Shown: piece after piece, positions 51,711 through 62,445 of the stretch
Numbering within the stretch: the stretch's first letter is position 1
Layout: the number at the start of each line of letters is the position of its first letter
Origin: Astrocystis sublimbata
Taxonomy: Eukaryota > Ascomycota > Sordariomycetes > Xylariales > Xylariaceae
Length of the DNA: 64,000 nucleotides
Direction of reading: 5' to 3'
Assembly (NCBI GenBank): GCA_022453515.1
Contig: JAJNNY010000018.1
Coordinates: 62,001 to 126,000 of the forward strand
Notes under the pieces: model-generated
What the model was told of the DNA's origin: nothing
What the model saw: the letters and a program-made list of their open reading frames with translations, nothing else
Databases searched by the model: none
Program-made: the position numbers and the translations under genes

Positions 51711-52323
51711 AGTATAGGCTTTTGAGTACAGGATAAAGTGACTAAAGTACTACCTCGTTGCTCTGAAGTTTCAAGTCAGTCACTGCAGCTGTCTTTTCTT
51801 TTCCTTTTTCTGCATGCAACTGGAACTCGGAGTTCCTGAACACTGCATGACAATGTGTCATCATGCCAACGTATCATACTTGCTACTTGGGCCTACACAC
51901 ATACCCATAGACCCGTACTAATTATCCAGGATGTGAGCTAACACTAGGCATTATCTTGCAATTGGAACACTGCACACTGTTGCTCTTTGGCTCATGTGTA
52001 TTTGCGGAGCATGTCGTTCCATTGACAAGTCAGATTATCAAACCCTTTAGAAGTTACTCTGCCTACGCTAACGTGTACTGTTTATTGAAAGGCACATGCG
52101 CTTGATCATTTAGATAAGGCAGAGACTGAGACACATTAACATCTACAGAAACAGCGCAGTAAGAAACATGGATTCAGTAACATCAGGTCATTGCTTCCAT
52201 AAGAGGTATCAAGTGAGATCGATGAGAAACTTTGGTGACTTCCTCTTGAACGAACAGGAGGCTTTTAGTTGATATTTCAATAAGATGTAGCTCATGCAAT
52301 AAGGTCGGGAGCGATAATAATGG

Positions 52324-53508
52324 CTAATCACTAATGCATGTGTCATTGCCTGACCGAAGTCCGTGAAATGCTTCGACAAGACCGCAGTAATGGATCCATG
52401 CTGCTATCAACACAGCAACATGAAATATCTGATGACTAGCGCCGAATAGGTCGAATCGATATGGCGCCCATCTTTCAGGTATCTGGGTTATGTACACAGG
52501 TTAGCAAAATTCGAAGTCAGCTCTGGGTCACTAAGAAGAACACCTCTCACCCTTGCAGCGTAAATACATGCGCCCACTAGGTTCGACGCAGCCATCCAGC
52601 TCATCCATACCAAAGACATGCGTGACCTTTGCAGCTCCCACCCGTATACCAGCACTCCATGGGCGATAAATACGACGGAACTTAGCCCAAAGCCGGCATA
52701 GAGACAAGCCCGCCAATTCCTGAACTTTGGCGAGCTGAAGTGGGGGTCCAGGGTGAGGAACCCACAGGACGAAGCAGTGGTAGACGTCTATAATTCATCA
52801 GCAACTCGACCAAGTGGGAAGATTATGCATGTATTCTTACCATTGTCCAGTATAGCAGTCGGAGCGTGGGACTACAGAGGAAACCAAAGTAGATGGTGGG
52901 TATTCCAGCTCCCCACATCAGTACGAGGATCCCAACGTAATCAAGCTTGTTGCAAAGTGATGTCAAAGAATGACTGTGATTCCACATGACATGAAAGCTT
53001 CATTGTTGTTAGGTGGTTTGAAGTTAGTCTTCGGTTCGACTGGCTCATGTACTTACGTCGCGGAGAGCATGAAACAGACGGCTACGCCCAAGCAATAAAT
53101 GGCTATGACAAGGACATCCTCAACATGGGCATTATGCTGGCGCAGATATTCATGTTCGTAGAAGTGTAGAGGAAGCGCCAAGTAGATGTGAGTAGGCATT
53201 GATTGTTTGATTGTGAAGATATAAGAGGCTCGCAAACGATGTCCAAGTAGACCCAGAAGTCGGCCTGCATCACATGGTAAACATCGGGAATTATGCTGAA
53301 ACGTTGGAATGGCACTTTTGGACACTTACCTATACCCCGAAAGAACGTACTCGTTATCTTGCTGCCATTCTGGTATTTCGTGGAAGAATAGCAATCTTGG
53401 AAAATCTCGAAAAGTCTCTCGCTTATTGGCAACATCTTCAAGAGATGTGTTGTCGGCTACAACATCCTCACTTGTACGTGGGCTGAAGGGTCGTCGCTTG
53501 AGCGCCAT
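52324..53508 (-). pseudogene. PAQR/haemolysin-III (Izh)-like membrane protein gene with a frameshift
   Basis: Exons 53508-53330, 53264-53057, 52997-52841, 52787-52551 and 52482-52324 all have good splice sites and match the family throughout: HEIPEWQQDNEYVLSGYR, PTSGSTWTSFASL, INAYSHLLG, then VAVCFMLSATFHVMWNHS and [13 protein letters not shown]. The zinc-site residues of the family (Ser-x-x-x-His in SATFH and His-x-x-x-His in HQIFH) are present. However exon 2 is 208 nt. Its first half must be read in one frame and its second half (LPLHFYEHEYLRQ onward) in another, so 2 nt (more likely a slightly longer segment) are missing, or 1 nt is extra, near 53171-53185. Without correction the frame ends about 50 nt later. 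The family comprises seven-TM proteins involved in lipid/zinc homeostasis. A sequencing error is the main alternative to true loss. Confidence 0.82.
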
Positions 53509-55036
53509 TGGATTTCCTGTGAAAATCTTTGCGATTGAGATATTTCACAAAGCTCTACAGCATGAAGATGAATAGAATCTCGAAATTCAGAGGAAGAGGG
53601 CTGGGCGGAGTGATCCTAACGAGGCTTGTTCTATTTTGAGATCGGGCGCCAAAGGAGCCAATTGAATGGCTGCAGCTGATATTCAGCTCACAGGTAACAT
53701 TGATGTAACGCTATTAGCTTCATGCAGTTAATGAGGGAGGATTTGTAGTTATGGATGATCCTACACCTCCTAGCTGCATAGAATATTGTTGATATCCGTC
53801 CCCTGATACCACTCTGCTTAACCTGGTCTTCGTACGAATCCACGTAGGTAGCATCAAGTTCTTGCGGCTGAAAAGTGTACCCCTCTTTACAAGTCTGAGA
53901 TCATGCTGGAAGTCAATGCCAGGCAGTTGTCCCGTAAGATAGCTGACGTTTCGGGCCATGCAATCCGGTCAGTGTTGGTTGTCTGTATATATCGTAAGCG
54001 CCGTGGCTGACATCCAGTCGTCATACTTTACGCATCAATACCATGTTAGCTGAACATAGATTCTACCCAACCCTTATCTCCAAGTCTCATCCTACACGTA
54101 CAAGATTTTGTTTCATTGAAAACTGTTTAGGCATAACATTCTCGTCTTATGAACTGGTACGTCTGTCATGTGCTCAGACTGTCGTCGCACGATATCTCGT
54201 CGAAACAATGTCCGTAGGTTTCCAAGGGCCAACCACCGTTAACTCGACCCTTGTGGGCTTCGTTTCTGATCCTGACGGACGTGGAACTCTTTCACTCCTG
54301 TTTTCATGTCTCTTAACACTAGCGCTCTGCGTTTGGTCGGCCGTCCACCTGAATCTGCCCGAGTTCCAAGAATCCGAGTATCATTACTTGTATCGCTATT
54401 TAAAATGGAGTATCCTAGGTGTTTTTGGGCCGGAACTGGTGATATGGGCGGCCTGGCGGCAGTTCATATCCGCTCGGGCACTCACAAAAATGATCAATAA
54501 GGTACTTATCACTAGGAAACTTTCTTCAGATAAGCTTGACACTAAGTTCTGTCTTTAGGGCGACTATCTCGAAGATAACTCGAAGCGTGCGAAACAATGG
54601 ACCATGGTGCACAGCTTCTATGCAGGCATGGGCGGTTTTGCCTTCAACCTAGCCCCAAATGATATTGCAAAAGAGCCGTGCTTCATTCCCGACATCCGAC
54701 GTCTTCACGTTACACCCCGCGGAGTTCAGCTTTTGGCGATGTGCGGCCTGCTGCCCCAGATAGCTGAGTCCGAGATCACAGATAAAAGCAAGACGGACGG
54801 GACTGCTAAGCTCATCGCCTGTGTTCAAGTGACCTGGATGGTCGTCTAAGCTCTCTCTCGACTCGCCGTCGGCTTACTAGTGACGCCACTCGAGACCAAC
54901 ACAATTGGTCATGTCCTGACCGCCCTGATCAACTACGCGCTTTGGTGGAACAAACCTAGAATGATAAAAGAGCCGACCCTTTTGAAGGGGGACTGGACCC
55001 GGGCAATGCGCGCGTTCATGTATATGTCTAGCCAGA

Positions 55037-55038
55037 TA
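55037..55038. repeat. Left TA target-site duplication
   Basis: TA immediately outside the left inverted repeat, duplicated at 56961-56962; diagnostic of Tc1/mariner-superfamily insertion. Confidence 0.85.
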
Positions 55039-55062
55039 AGCAGGACCCCTGTATCACGACCA
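55039..55062 (+). repeat. Left terminal inverted repeat
   Basis: 24 bp beginning AGCAGGACCCCTG and ending CACGACCA; matches the reverse complement of 56937-56960 except for T versus C at the 14th base. Confidence 0.9.
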
Positions 55063-55147
55063 GGCCCTTGGCAACACCACACCCACACCTTCCTAAGCTA
55101 TTTAAACCACTAATACGCTGTTTGAAAGCCGTTTTTTGGTGTTTTTA

Positions 55148-56785
55148 TTAGTTTCTAGCGTTTATAACCTCTAAAACCTTTTCTGTTTCCGTATCCTCGC
55201 GTTCTGGGACGTCTTTATCGGCGGCTTCGTTTGTATATACAATTCTTCGGCGCAATTCGCGTTTTGCCTTTCGTACGTGCGTTATACGAGTAAACGACTC
55301 GTAAGGCGCTATTTTAACCGCTTTACGCTTGCTTTTATTGTTTTTTTTAATCTTGGCTTCCAGAATTGCGACCTTTGCCTCTAAAAACGCGATGGTTTGA
55401 GCCTTTTGATCTAAAGCCTTACTAGCTTTTGCAGAAAATAGCCTTTGCGATGGATTATTGAATAAAGGGTAAGTTGCCGCTAGCTTTTTCGTATTAGCTT
55501 GTAGTTGTTGGCTTCTAGAGGGTGTTTCTATAATGGTTTTGGAGGTTATCGTTAAGAAATTAGGTATAGCGGGTCGTTCTTTTGCTGTAAGCGTTGGTGC
55601 TACTATTTTTGTAATACCTTTTTTTTCGAGTATCACATATTTCGAGGATAGCGGTACCTAACGATCTTTTGGACATATCCCAGCTGTTGCCCAGGCCTTT
55701 TTTATGGTTCTTAGCTTTAGAGTGTCTTTACGAGCCACTTTATATGCTATCACCATGTCTTTTTTGGAAGGCTTTAAGCCAAGGCGCCCTGTAGGTGTCT
55801 CCCGAAGCTCGTTTTTCAACTTTTTTTTTAATAATCCGAAAACTCCTATATCTAACGGCTGTAGTACGTAACTGTAATAGGGTTTATAAAACAATAGCCA
55901 TATCTTGTTTGAGAGGCAAGTCCAGAGGAACTCGTCGTTCGTATAAGATTTATAGCTATCGTATACTAGAACATACCATATTATGCCGAAACGAGCGCGA
56001 ATATAAGGAATAAACAGGTCTTTTAGCTACTTTAACGCGATAATATTACTAGTCCACCTATTAGGAGAGTAATCAAATCGCTAGTCTTCGAATAGACCGC
56101 GATTTTTATCCGGAAACCACTGATTCTAAACTTGAACGCCCTTCCAGATCAGCAACGGCGGTAAGGCTTCACCAGTAGCGCTAATACACTCAAAGGTAGT
56201 AATCCATTCGCTTTTTTTAATAGCTCTCTTAAAGGTCTAGCGTATAAGGGTATCAGTAATCACAAAATAATCACCGCCAACGCCTTAAGCCATGCCTATC
56301 TCGTTAGCGTTAAAGAAGCGTTCTAGAGGAATATTTGCTGTTTCTGGGGCCTTAAGGCGATCGAAAAAGATGTTGATATTAACCGCTGTTACGCCGTTGA
56401 CGCGCGTATAATCGATAGATTTAGATCTAGTAGACTCAACCGCTTCGTTTCGAGCCAAAAACCGGGTATGCCACCCTTTACCAAGGTTTCTATCCGTACC
56501 AGAAGCTTTTAATATACGTTCGGCCATGAGTTTAAAGGTAATATGCGACGGCGCAAAGCCTAGCCTAGCCTGCCCTATGGCCCAGTCCGCTAACTGACGT
56601 TCATTATAAGCAGACAATACTTGAAGGTTAGCGTAGGCTTCTTTTCGAGTGGGGATACCGCGAAACCGACGGCGTAGGTACGATCTATCAATATCCCAGT
56701 CACGCGCTGCCTTCGCAACTGGAGTTCCAAGCTGAGCTACGCGAAGGGCAGCCGCCGCGCGGTATTAATTAGAAAACAAAGGCAT
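55148..56785 (-). pseudogene. DDE/pogo-type transposase relic
   Basis: Read on the minus strand from an ATG at 56785. An N-terminal helix-turn-helix region (VAKAARDWDIDRSYLRRRF) and a CENP-B/Tc5-type DNA-binding region (GWHTRFLARN) precede a DDE_1 catalytic domain relic (WKGVQV, WFPDKNRG, LQPLDIGVFG). A coiled-coil, Lys-rich C-terminus follows (LEAKVAILEAKIKK). Stops occur at the seventh codon, after NANEIGMA and at several later sites. Expected His residues appear as Tyr (DSYKSYTNDEF, PYYSYVLQ) and an expected Asp of the first catalytic motif reads Asn (NANEIG). All of these are C-to-T or G-to-A changes. Confidence 0.88.
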
Positions 56786-56936
56786 AACGATAAGGAGCAG
56801 TCAATTCTGAAGAGAATGAGCGTAAAAGATTATCGTAAGACCTAGATACGGTCGCGTTATTAAGCATTGTTTAATTAGAGTGGCTGGGAGTAATAGCGCG
56901 TTTGCGGGGGTCCCTGGGCCTGGTCGTGATGGGGGG

Positions 56937-56960
56937 TGGTCGTGATGCAGGGGTCCTGCT
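56937..56960 (-). repeat. Right terminal inverted repeat
   Basis: 24 bp matching the left end in inverse orientation with one mismatch. Just inside it a second GGGCCTGGTCGTGAT copy at about 56916-56930 marks a 16-bp internal tandem duplication. Confidence 0.9.
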
Positions 56961-56962
56961 TA
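56961..56962. repeat. Right TA target-site duplication
   Basis: TA adjoining the right inverted repeat, followed directly by the continuing host reading frame (AGTGCAAAATC). Confidence 0.85.
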
Positions 56963-57943
56963 AGTGCAAAATCTAGAACAGACCGAGACCTCCTACGAGA
57001 TTTTGGCGTGCACCCAGAAATGACGGAGGTTATCTATGTATCTGGCGGAGAAGATGGGCAATCTAATGAAGAACAGGCAGGAACGAGGGCCAGTATTGAC
57101 GCCGTGACTCGTGTGACTTCAGAAGATCCATTAAGGTCACACAATGGAAAGGTACGGCTTCCAAAACCAGGCTTTCTGAGGCTACGTGACGACCTTCCAG
57201 GTACCGCAGGTGATCAGTCGGTGAACCCCCAGGATGGACATCCTTCAAATTCAACGGTAGAGGACATGCGAATATCAAGATGGAAACTTGCGTGTGAAGC
57301 CATCGAGCGCTTTCCAGCTATCCAACAACGCTTAGAGTTCCCAGAGACCGACATAGACGAGATAAGGTATCGTGAAGCACTGCGGCTGTATCCTGAGATG
57401 CCACCGAAAGTGCAGAACAAATTTAAGCGGCCAGATCAGCCCAACAAGCCCAGGGATGCGAATGAGCCTGCAAGTTTTGTGTGCATTTCGGAAGAGCTAG
57501 TGGTCGACCGACCTCGGAACTGGCCCGGAGATGACCTTGTCCGCCACTTGCAGGGTCACCTGATGGGAATCATTCTATGGAGTGCTAGCACGGTATACGG
57601 CGCCGTTCATCTCGCAGGGTGGAATGAGCAGTTCCCCACATCTATCGAGACGTGGTTTTGGAGAGCATCAGCAGCCTATATCGTCTTCAGTGGTGTGCTG
57701 TGGTCGGCACTCAATACTATGGGCCACCTGTCTGGCTCTGTGTGGTGGTACTGGTACGACATTCTTGCGACTACTGAGCGCAGAAGAAGCCACATCGTTA
57801 TTTATATTCTTTGCTGCATCGGTGGATCGTTGTATGTTGTTGCTCGAGTCTATCTGGTTGGTGAGGCGTTCGTGTCGCTGCGGAGGGCACCCGAGTCAGT
57901 GTACCAATCTCCTTCATGGATCTTGACAGTACCTCATCTATAA

Positions 57944-58406
57944 AGAACAATCAAATTGCGATCTAAGCCACGTTTTGACCCTATTCAAAATTCACGTGTC
58001 AGGGAAGTGCCCTGTCACCTAGTGAGTCAGAGGTTTAATTGTTTTAATTGCTTAATGAACCAGTAGGTAATAATAGGATTCAGTTCAACTTTTGATACTC
58101 CTCAAAATGAGAGCATAATGTTCATACATGAGAAGAACGTATTGGTTTATTATTTAATGTAGGAAAAACATTGAAGCACACATACGACAATGTCTATCAC
58201 CAGTATAATCAATATTCCAAAGGGCTGTGATTAGCCCGTTCTTTCAGCAACTGAATGTTGGATCCAAACTCCATGGTATCTCATGTCCCAAGACCCAAAA
58301 CCGTAACAAAAATCTACACAGTCCAATACTTCTCGCCTACAAATCCACGGATGTGGGAGTATATAAAACCATCGGCTACGAAACTCATCATCATCTCAGT
58401 CACAAC
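57944..58406. other. Short intergenic region
   Basis: Lies 3' of both flanking genes; AT-rich between about 58020 and 58220. No gene seen. Confidence 0.5.
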
Positions 58407-59598
58407 TCATCCCCCCTGACAAGCCCTCTGCCCCGAGCCGCCGTGCCCCTCGGACCCGATTCCCAAGAGCTGCTTCCGAACACCGCCATCATATTTAGTC
58501 TCATCATCACTGAGCAGCCGCTTGTCCTCAAAAAGCAGAAGCTGTCCATATTGGAACTTCTCGCGTGGGGGGGCGGCGCCCCTGAGGGCAACCGACGCAT
58601 CATCGTTTTCGGGCGGTGCCATGGCTTCTATCGGAGTCCCATCCGCCTCCGCAACGTCGTCGTCGCCGTTGCCATACTCTTCATCATTGTCATTGTCATC
58701 ATCACCGTCGTTGTCACCATAATCAGCACCAGCATCAGCATCGTTTCCGCGGCGGCCACCAACCCCACCCCCGAGCGGCGCGAAAGGGAGACGAGAGTAC
58801 TCCTCGGGCGCACCCCTCGGCCTTGCCGCAATCTCGAACAGCTGCTCCTGCGTCTCCTCCGAAGACTGGCGGCCACCATGACTTCCGCTCTGCGTGCCCT
58901 GTCGCGACCCTCTGTCACTCGACAAGGCCCAGCCGCTCTTGCCCGACACTTCGAACAGCGTCAGTCCCAGCACACTGTGGTAGATGTCCATGATCGCGGC
59001 TCGAAACGCCGGGGCGAAGTCGCATATTCCACCGTGGCTCTGGCTCTGGGGCGGACTCGTGATGTGGCTGAGGCGGTTGATGATCTCTAGCAGACTCTGT
59101 GATCGCGACGGTGTTGTGGCCGCCGGGTGGGAAGTGAGCACCGGCGACGACAAGACGGCGGAGAGAAGTCCCAGCTCGGCGAGACTCTTCATGTACCAGC
59201 CTAGATTTTGGGCATCGCAGGTGCGGTCCCCCCTCGGGCACCGAAGCCCGCTCAACAGGTTTGTGTGGCTGTCATCGCTGCTGGGTATCGGGTTGGCGCG
59301 TGGAGCAGGGCAGAGATACTCATTCAACGAGTCCCTGCACTGCTTGTAGATTTGTTCGAACTAGTTCATCGATGTTAGTTTGGGTAAGTAGGGATTTATT
59401 CCCCTTTTTCGCGACCGTGGGACTGATAGAAAAAGGGGGTACCTTTGCATGACGCACTGCCACGATCTTCTCTTCGACTCTTCGCGGCCAGCATGGATAG
59501 CCCTGCATGAAAGAATCCGGGCCAGGCATGGTCAAGATGACGATGCGCGACAGTCGAGCAAAGTTCTCCGCGAGTCCGAAGACAAAAGCAATAAGCAT
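58407..59598 (-). CDS. Acidic protein of unknown function with hydrophobic N-terminus
   Basis: Exons 59598-59443 and 59360-58407 join in phase 0 over an 82-nt intron to 369 residues. The N-terminus (MLIAFVFGLAENFARL) is hydrophobic. A Cys-containing region follows (YPCWPRR, YKQCRDSLNEYLC, CPRGDRTCDAQN), then GICDFAPAFRAAIMDIYHSVLGLTLFE, a Gly-rich linker and a long Asp-rich run (NDGDDDNDNDEEYGNGDDD). No domain was recognised. The frame is open a few codons upstream of 59598 to an AG at 59614, so an additional 5' exon is possible and the start is provisional. The codon pattern and coherent splice make it a likely real gene. Confidence 0.6.
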
Positions 59599-59702
59599 GA
59601 CTCCCGCCAGCACTGCAATCGCTGTAGTCAGTAATTGCCTTATAGTAAAATAGTTGTTCGTGAAACAGTGGTTTGTAGGTGTCTCGGGAGTATAGATGCC
59701 TG

Positions 59703-61151
59703 CTAGGGCAACTTATACTCCCGAGACTCGCCAGAAGGGGGGATAGATGACTTCAGGGGTTGCATACTATCGTCTGTCGCCTTGTTCCGCCAGCACGGCA
59801 ACCACCTGTGCTCGACGGCCAACTCCAGCGGCGATGTGCACCGATAGCGAAGACACGTCTCTGCGATGGCGACAAACTTCTCGAAATGCACCTCTCTCGG
59901 CACTTCATCATTATGATTGTGGGCCGCATGTAGCAAGATCTCGAACGAACCCTCGGCATTGAGCTCCGTCTGCGGCATTCGATATCGATCGACCTCTTGG
60001 CCATCAGTGCACACGTAGCGATCCGGAGGTGGTGGTAGGCTGCGTCGAGCGTCGTCGTCCAGCTCGGCGCGGAAGTGTGCGTTGAACATGTGCCCGAAGA
60101 TGGGCGACGGCGTCTCTCTCAAGCACTGCGACGATACGCGGAATCGAAGCACGGGATGATCATCGCTCTCTTCGTTCGCAAATTCCAAAATGACATCGCC
60201 TTTGGAAGATATAGGAAGCTCAATGATGGTCCTGCTTTGGGGTATGCCTGATGTACCAAGAAGGGACTTCACCTTGGCCAGGTCTTTGTTGATCTCATCA
60301 TAGTTACGGAAACGAACGTCCCACCTCGGGAAGAAGTCCAAATCTGCAGACATCATCTTGGAAATACTCGCGTTGCGCATGTGGTATATGGTGGCAGGAC
60401 GGGCATTTCTGTCTCGGCAGAGCTTTTCAAAGCCTTCAGGGGTTGCCTCATCATAATACTCGTTATACGTCTCTTGTAGGGAGCTTCGTAGTGTATCGGA
60501 AAGAAGCTTCACGGCGGCCTCCCATTCGCTAAGCGCCTTGTAGTATGGCTCGTTATAGGGGGTAGGGCGCAATGGGAACTCGATTCGACCGCCGGAGCTT
60601 TGAGTCGAAGAAGGGACGGTGACCAAGGGCAAACTGTCGAAAGACAGGCCTCTCTGGCTGTTCTCTCTAGACGGAACAATGGTGGTAGGGCTGACCATTG
60701 ATGATTCCCTTTCTTGAGACAGTCGCGCCATGAGCGTCCTGCAATATTCAAAGCACTTCTCTCTATGTTTGATGTATTCGTTCCAGGCTGAGTCGACATG
60801 ATGGACATTCCTCGCGGCGTTCTTAATCTTTAGTGTGTACTTGTTCAATTGGTGTAGATCGGTGGTTATGACCGAGTCGACGAACGAGGGAATACTGCCA
60901 GGAAAGGCGTTCACGTCGGAACCTGTCGACTTTTTACTGGACTGTCGAGACGTATAGGTCAACATTTGGGGTATTCCGAGAAGGCAGTAGACATGGGCAG
61001 TAGCAGTCAGTCTCATTGTACTCACAGTGAAAGCTGCAAGGGTCCATTTTCTCCCCTCCTTTGACACTGAGGGTATGTCGGATGTACTGCGACGATTCTT
61101 TCTATTGAAGCTAAGTGTGCTGTCGTATCTAGGTTGGCGGGTTGAAGACAT
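59703..61151 (-). CDS. BTB/POZ-like domain protein
   Basis: Exons 61151-61026 and 60941-59703 (84-nt intron, GTGAGT donor) give 454 residues. The frame extends upstream only to a GTG, so the ATG at 61151 (MSSTRQPRYDS) is chosen. The N-terminal half is Ser-rich with a helical region (WNEYIKHREKCFEYCRTLMARL). The C-terminal half has VLRFRVSSQCLRETPSPIFGHMF and then FEILLHAAHNHNDEVPREVHFEKFVAIAETCLRYRC, the pattern of fungal BTB/POZ proteins that mediate protein contacts, sometimes as ubiquitin-ligase adaptors. No partner or target is visible. The next gene downstream is the acidic unknown protein, on the same strand, 104 bp away. Confidence 0.7.
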   Translation of the reverse strand: MSSTRQPRYDSTLSFNRKNRRSTSDIPSVSKEGRKWTLAAFTVSTMRLTATAHVYCLLGIPQMLTYTSRQSSKKSTGSDVNAFPGSIPSFVDSVITTDLHQLNKYTLKIKNAARNVHHVDSAWNEYIKHREKCFEYCRTLMARLSQERESSMVSPTTIVPSRENSQRGLSFDSLPLVTVPSSTQSSGGRIEFPLRPTPYNEPYYKALSEWEAAVKLLSDTLRSSLQETYNEYYDEATPEGFEKLCRDRNARPATIYHMRNASISKMMSADLDFFPRWDVRFRNYDEINKDLAKVKSLLGTSGIPQSRTIIELPISSKGDVILEFANEESDDHPVLRFRVSSQCLRETPSPIFGHMFNAHFRAELDDDARRSLPPPPDRYVCTDGQEVDRYRMPQTELNAEGSFEILLHAAHNHNDEVPREVHFEKFVAIAETCLRYRCTSPLELAVEHRWLPCWRNKATDDSMQPLKSSIPPSGESREYKLP

Positions 61152-62445
61152 CGTGGTCAACGTAGGCCCACCTAAGCACAGGGGAGAGTCGCAGTCGGAA
61201 CTTGGAAGCACCGCAACGGGTATCGGCTATCGCGCGGTTATAGAAGTCCTGGTCAGTAAGTCTCTATATTGTCATTTTTGGGGCACGACAAGGCTTGTGA
61301 ACAGGTATGTTGTTGTAGAGTACATGTCCATCAGCCTGATGCCACGAGGGAATGAGTTCAGTTGCTTGGTTGACAGGTAGATTCAGCCCATGGCTGCTTG
61401 ATGTCATCCTACCCCTTCTGAGACCCAAGGCTGCCTTGCGTTGAGGTCTAGGCTCTAGTGTTGTACGACTGTGGCAGCAAATCACGGCTTGCGGTGAGGT
61501 GGCGGGGTTCATGCACTTCGATCCTCCCCCGAAAAATCCCAAGACACTACTACACTTGGGGGCCATCCGAATCATGTCGATGTGGCATCTGGCCTCGTGA
61601 TCACATCTCCGTAACAAAGCTGTCCCGTTGCTAGCGAAGCCAACATACACTGTGATGTAGGAAACTGGCAAGGTTTTTGTCTTTTAATTCTTTTCATACA
61701 TATGCATTGTTTTGTGTCTATTGAGCGTCTATAATCGCCACCGAATACCGTGAACCAACCCATTGTCTCCTCATCTCTTGAGACCGCGGTATTCCCACGT
61801 CGATAACACTTGGTCTGATTTTCCCTATCCATGAAAATGCCTTGAAATGTAAACATGCCCACAAACATACAATGGTATATGATATAGTAACCGTTAAGGT
61901 TCGAGACGTTAACCTCATCCCCCAGGCCTGTACAACACTAAATAAACATAGCTGCCGAGACTGGACCTCTCCGGAAAGCTTGACATCTCATGTCCACCAA
62001 CACAACCTCTAAGTAGTGCTGACCTGAACAGGATATCCTTAAATACTAAAGCACAGGCTGTGTCAACACACTGTGCTTGTTGCGTCAAATTCGTTACTGA
62101 TCATAGTGGAAAGTTACTCTCGACAGCGACTGTGGCTCATGTATTCTTCCACCCATGGTCCTGTGAGTGCCAAGCCATGAGGTGGGCGACATGTATGATG
62201 TGCCGCTCACATTGAGAGCTCAGTGTCCACTAATGTGTTGGGATCATGATATTGTTAGCATAGATCTGCAACTCGGTGCGCTGATACACGCGAGTGAGCC
62301 GCCAAACTCCCGAATCAGTTTTGAACCTGATGCTGGAGGTGTGTGTTAAACTTGATTCGTATACGAGCAGTTCACTCGCGCCCACCATCAGCCATTATAT
62401 CCAAAAATATGGCGAATCGATAGTCCTAGTTGCAATCGGAATCAA
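61152..62445. other. Intergenic DNA, no gene recognised
   Basis: Promoter of the BTB-like gene and the 3' region of the rightmost gene. Several short minus-strand frames are open, without domains. Confidence 0.5.

Larger units (their letters stand above)
55039..56960 (-). mobile_element. Fot1/pogo-like (Tc1/mariner superfamily) DNA transposon, degenerate
   Basis: A 1,922-bp element with TA duplication, 24-bp terminal inverted repeats (one mismatch) and a minus-strand transposase relic. The size is close to that of Fot1-type elements. The right end carries an extra 16-bp tandem copy of the ATCACGACCA segment absent from the left end. The host gene reads through the site when the element is removed. 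The transposase is inactivated by many stops and His-to-Tyr type changes typical of RIP. Confidence 0.9.
54043..57943 (+). pseudogene. Fungal multi-pass membrane protein gene, nonsense-mutated and split by a transposon
   Basis: Exon 1 54043-54501 (or start at 54208), intron 54502-54558, exon 2 from 54559. The N-terminal part has DPDGRGTLSLLFSC, a hydrophobic span, GPELVIWAAWRQF and then WTMVHSFYAGMGGF. The part after the insertion (56963-57943) has RNWPGDDLVRHLQGHLMG followed by several spans and ends ILTVPHL. This resembles a large family of uncharacterised membrane proteins common in filamentous fungi. Two lesions are visible. The first is TAA at 54847-54849, where WMVV-stop-ALSRLAVG suggests CAA changed to TAA. 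The second is a 1,922-bp element inserted at a TA inside the Ile codon at 55036-55038. Reading across the element with one TA removed keeps the frame open to 57943. Function unknown. Confidence 0.85.

Noticed and set aside
58227..59090. 287-codon plus-strand frame
   Set aside because: Mostly antisense to the acidic-protein gene; its Val/Ile-rich run is the complement of the Asp-rich stretch. The minus-strand frame has a coherent upstream exon, so it was preferred.
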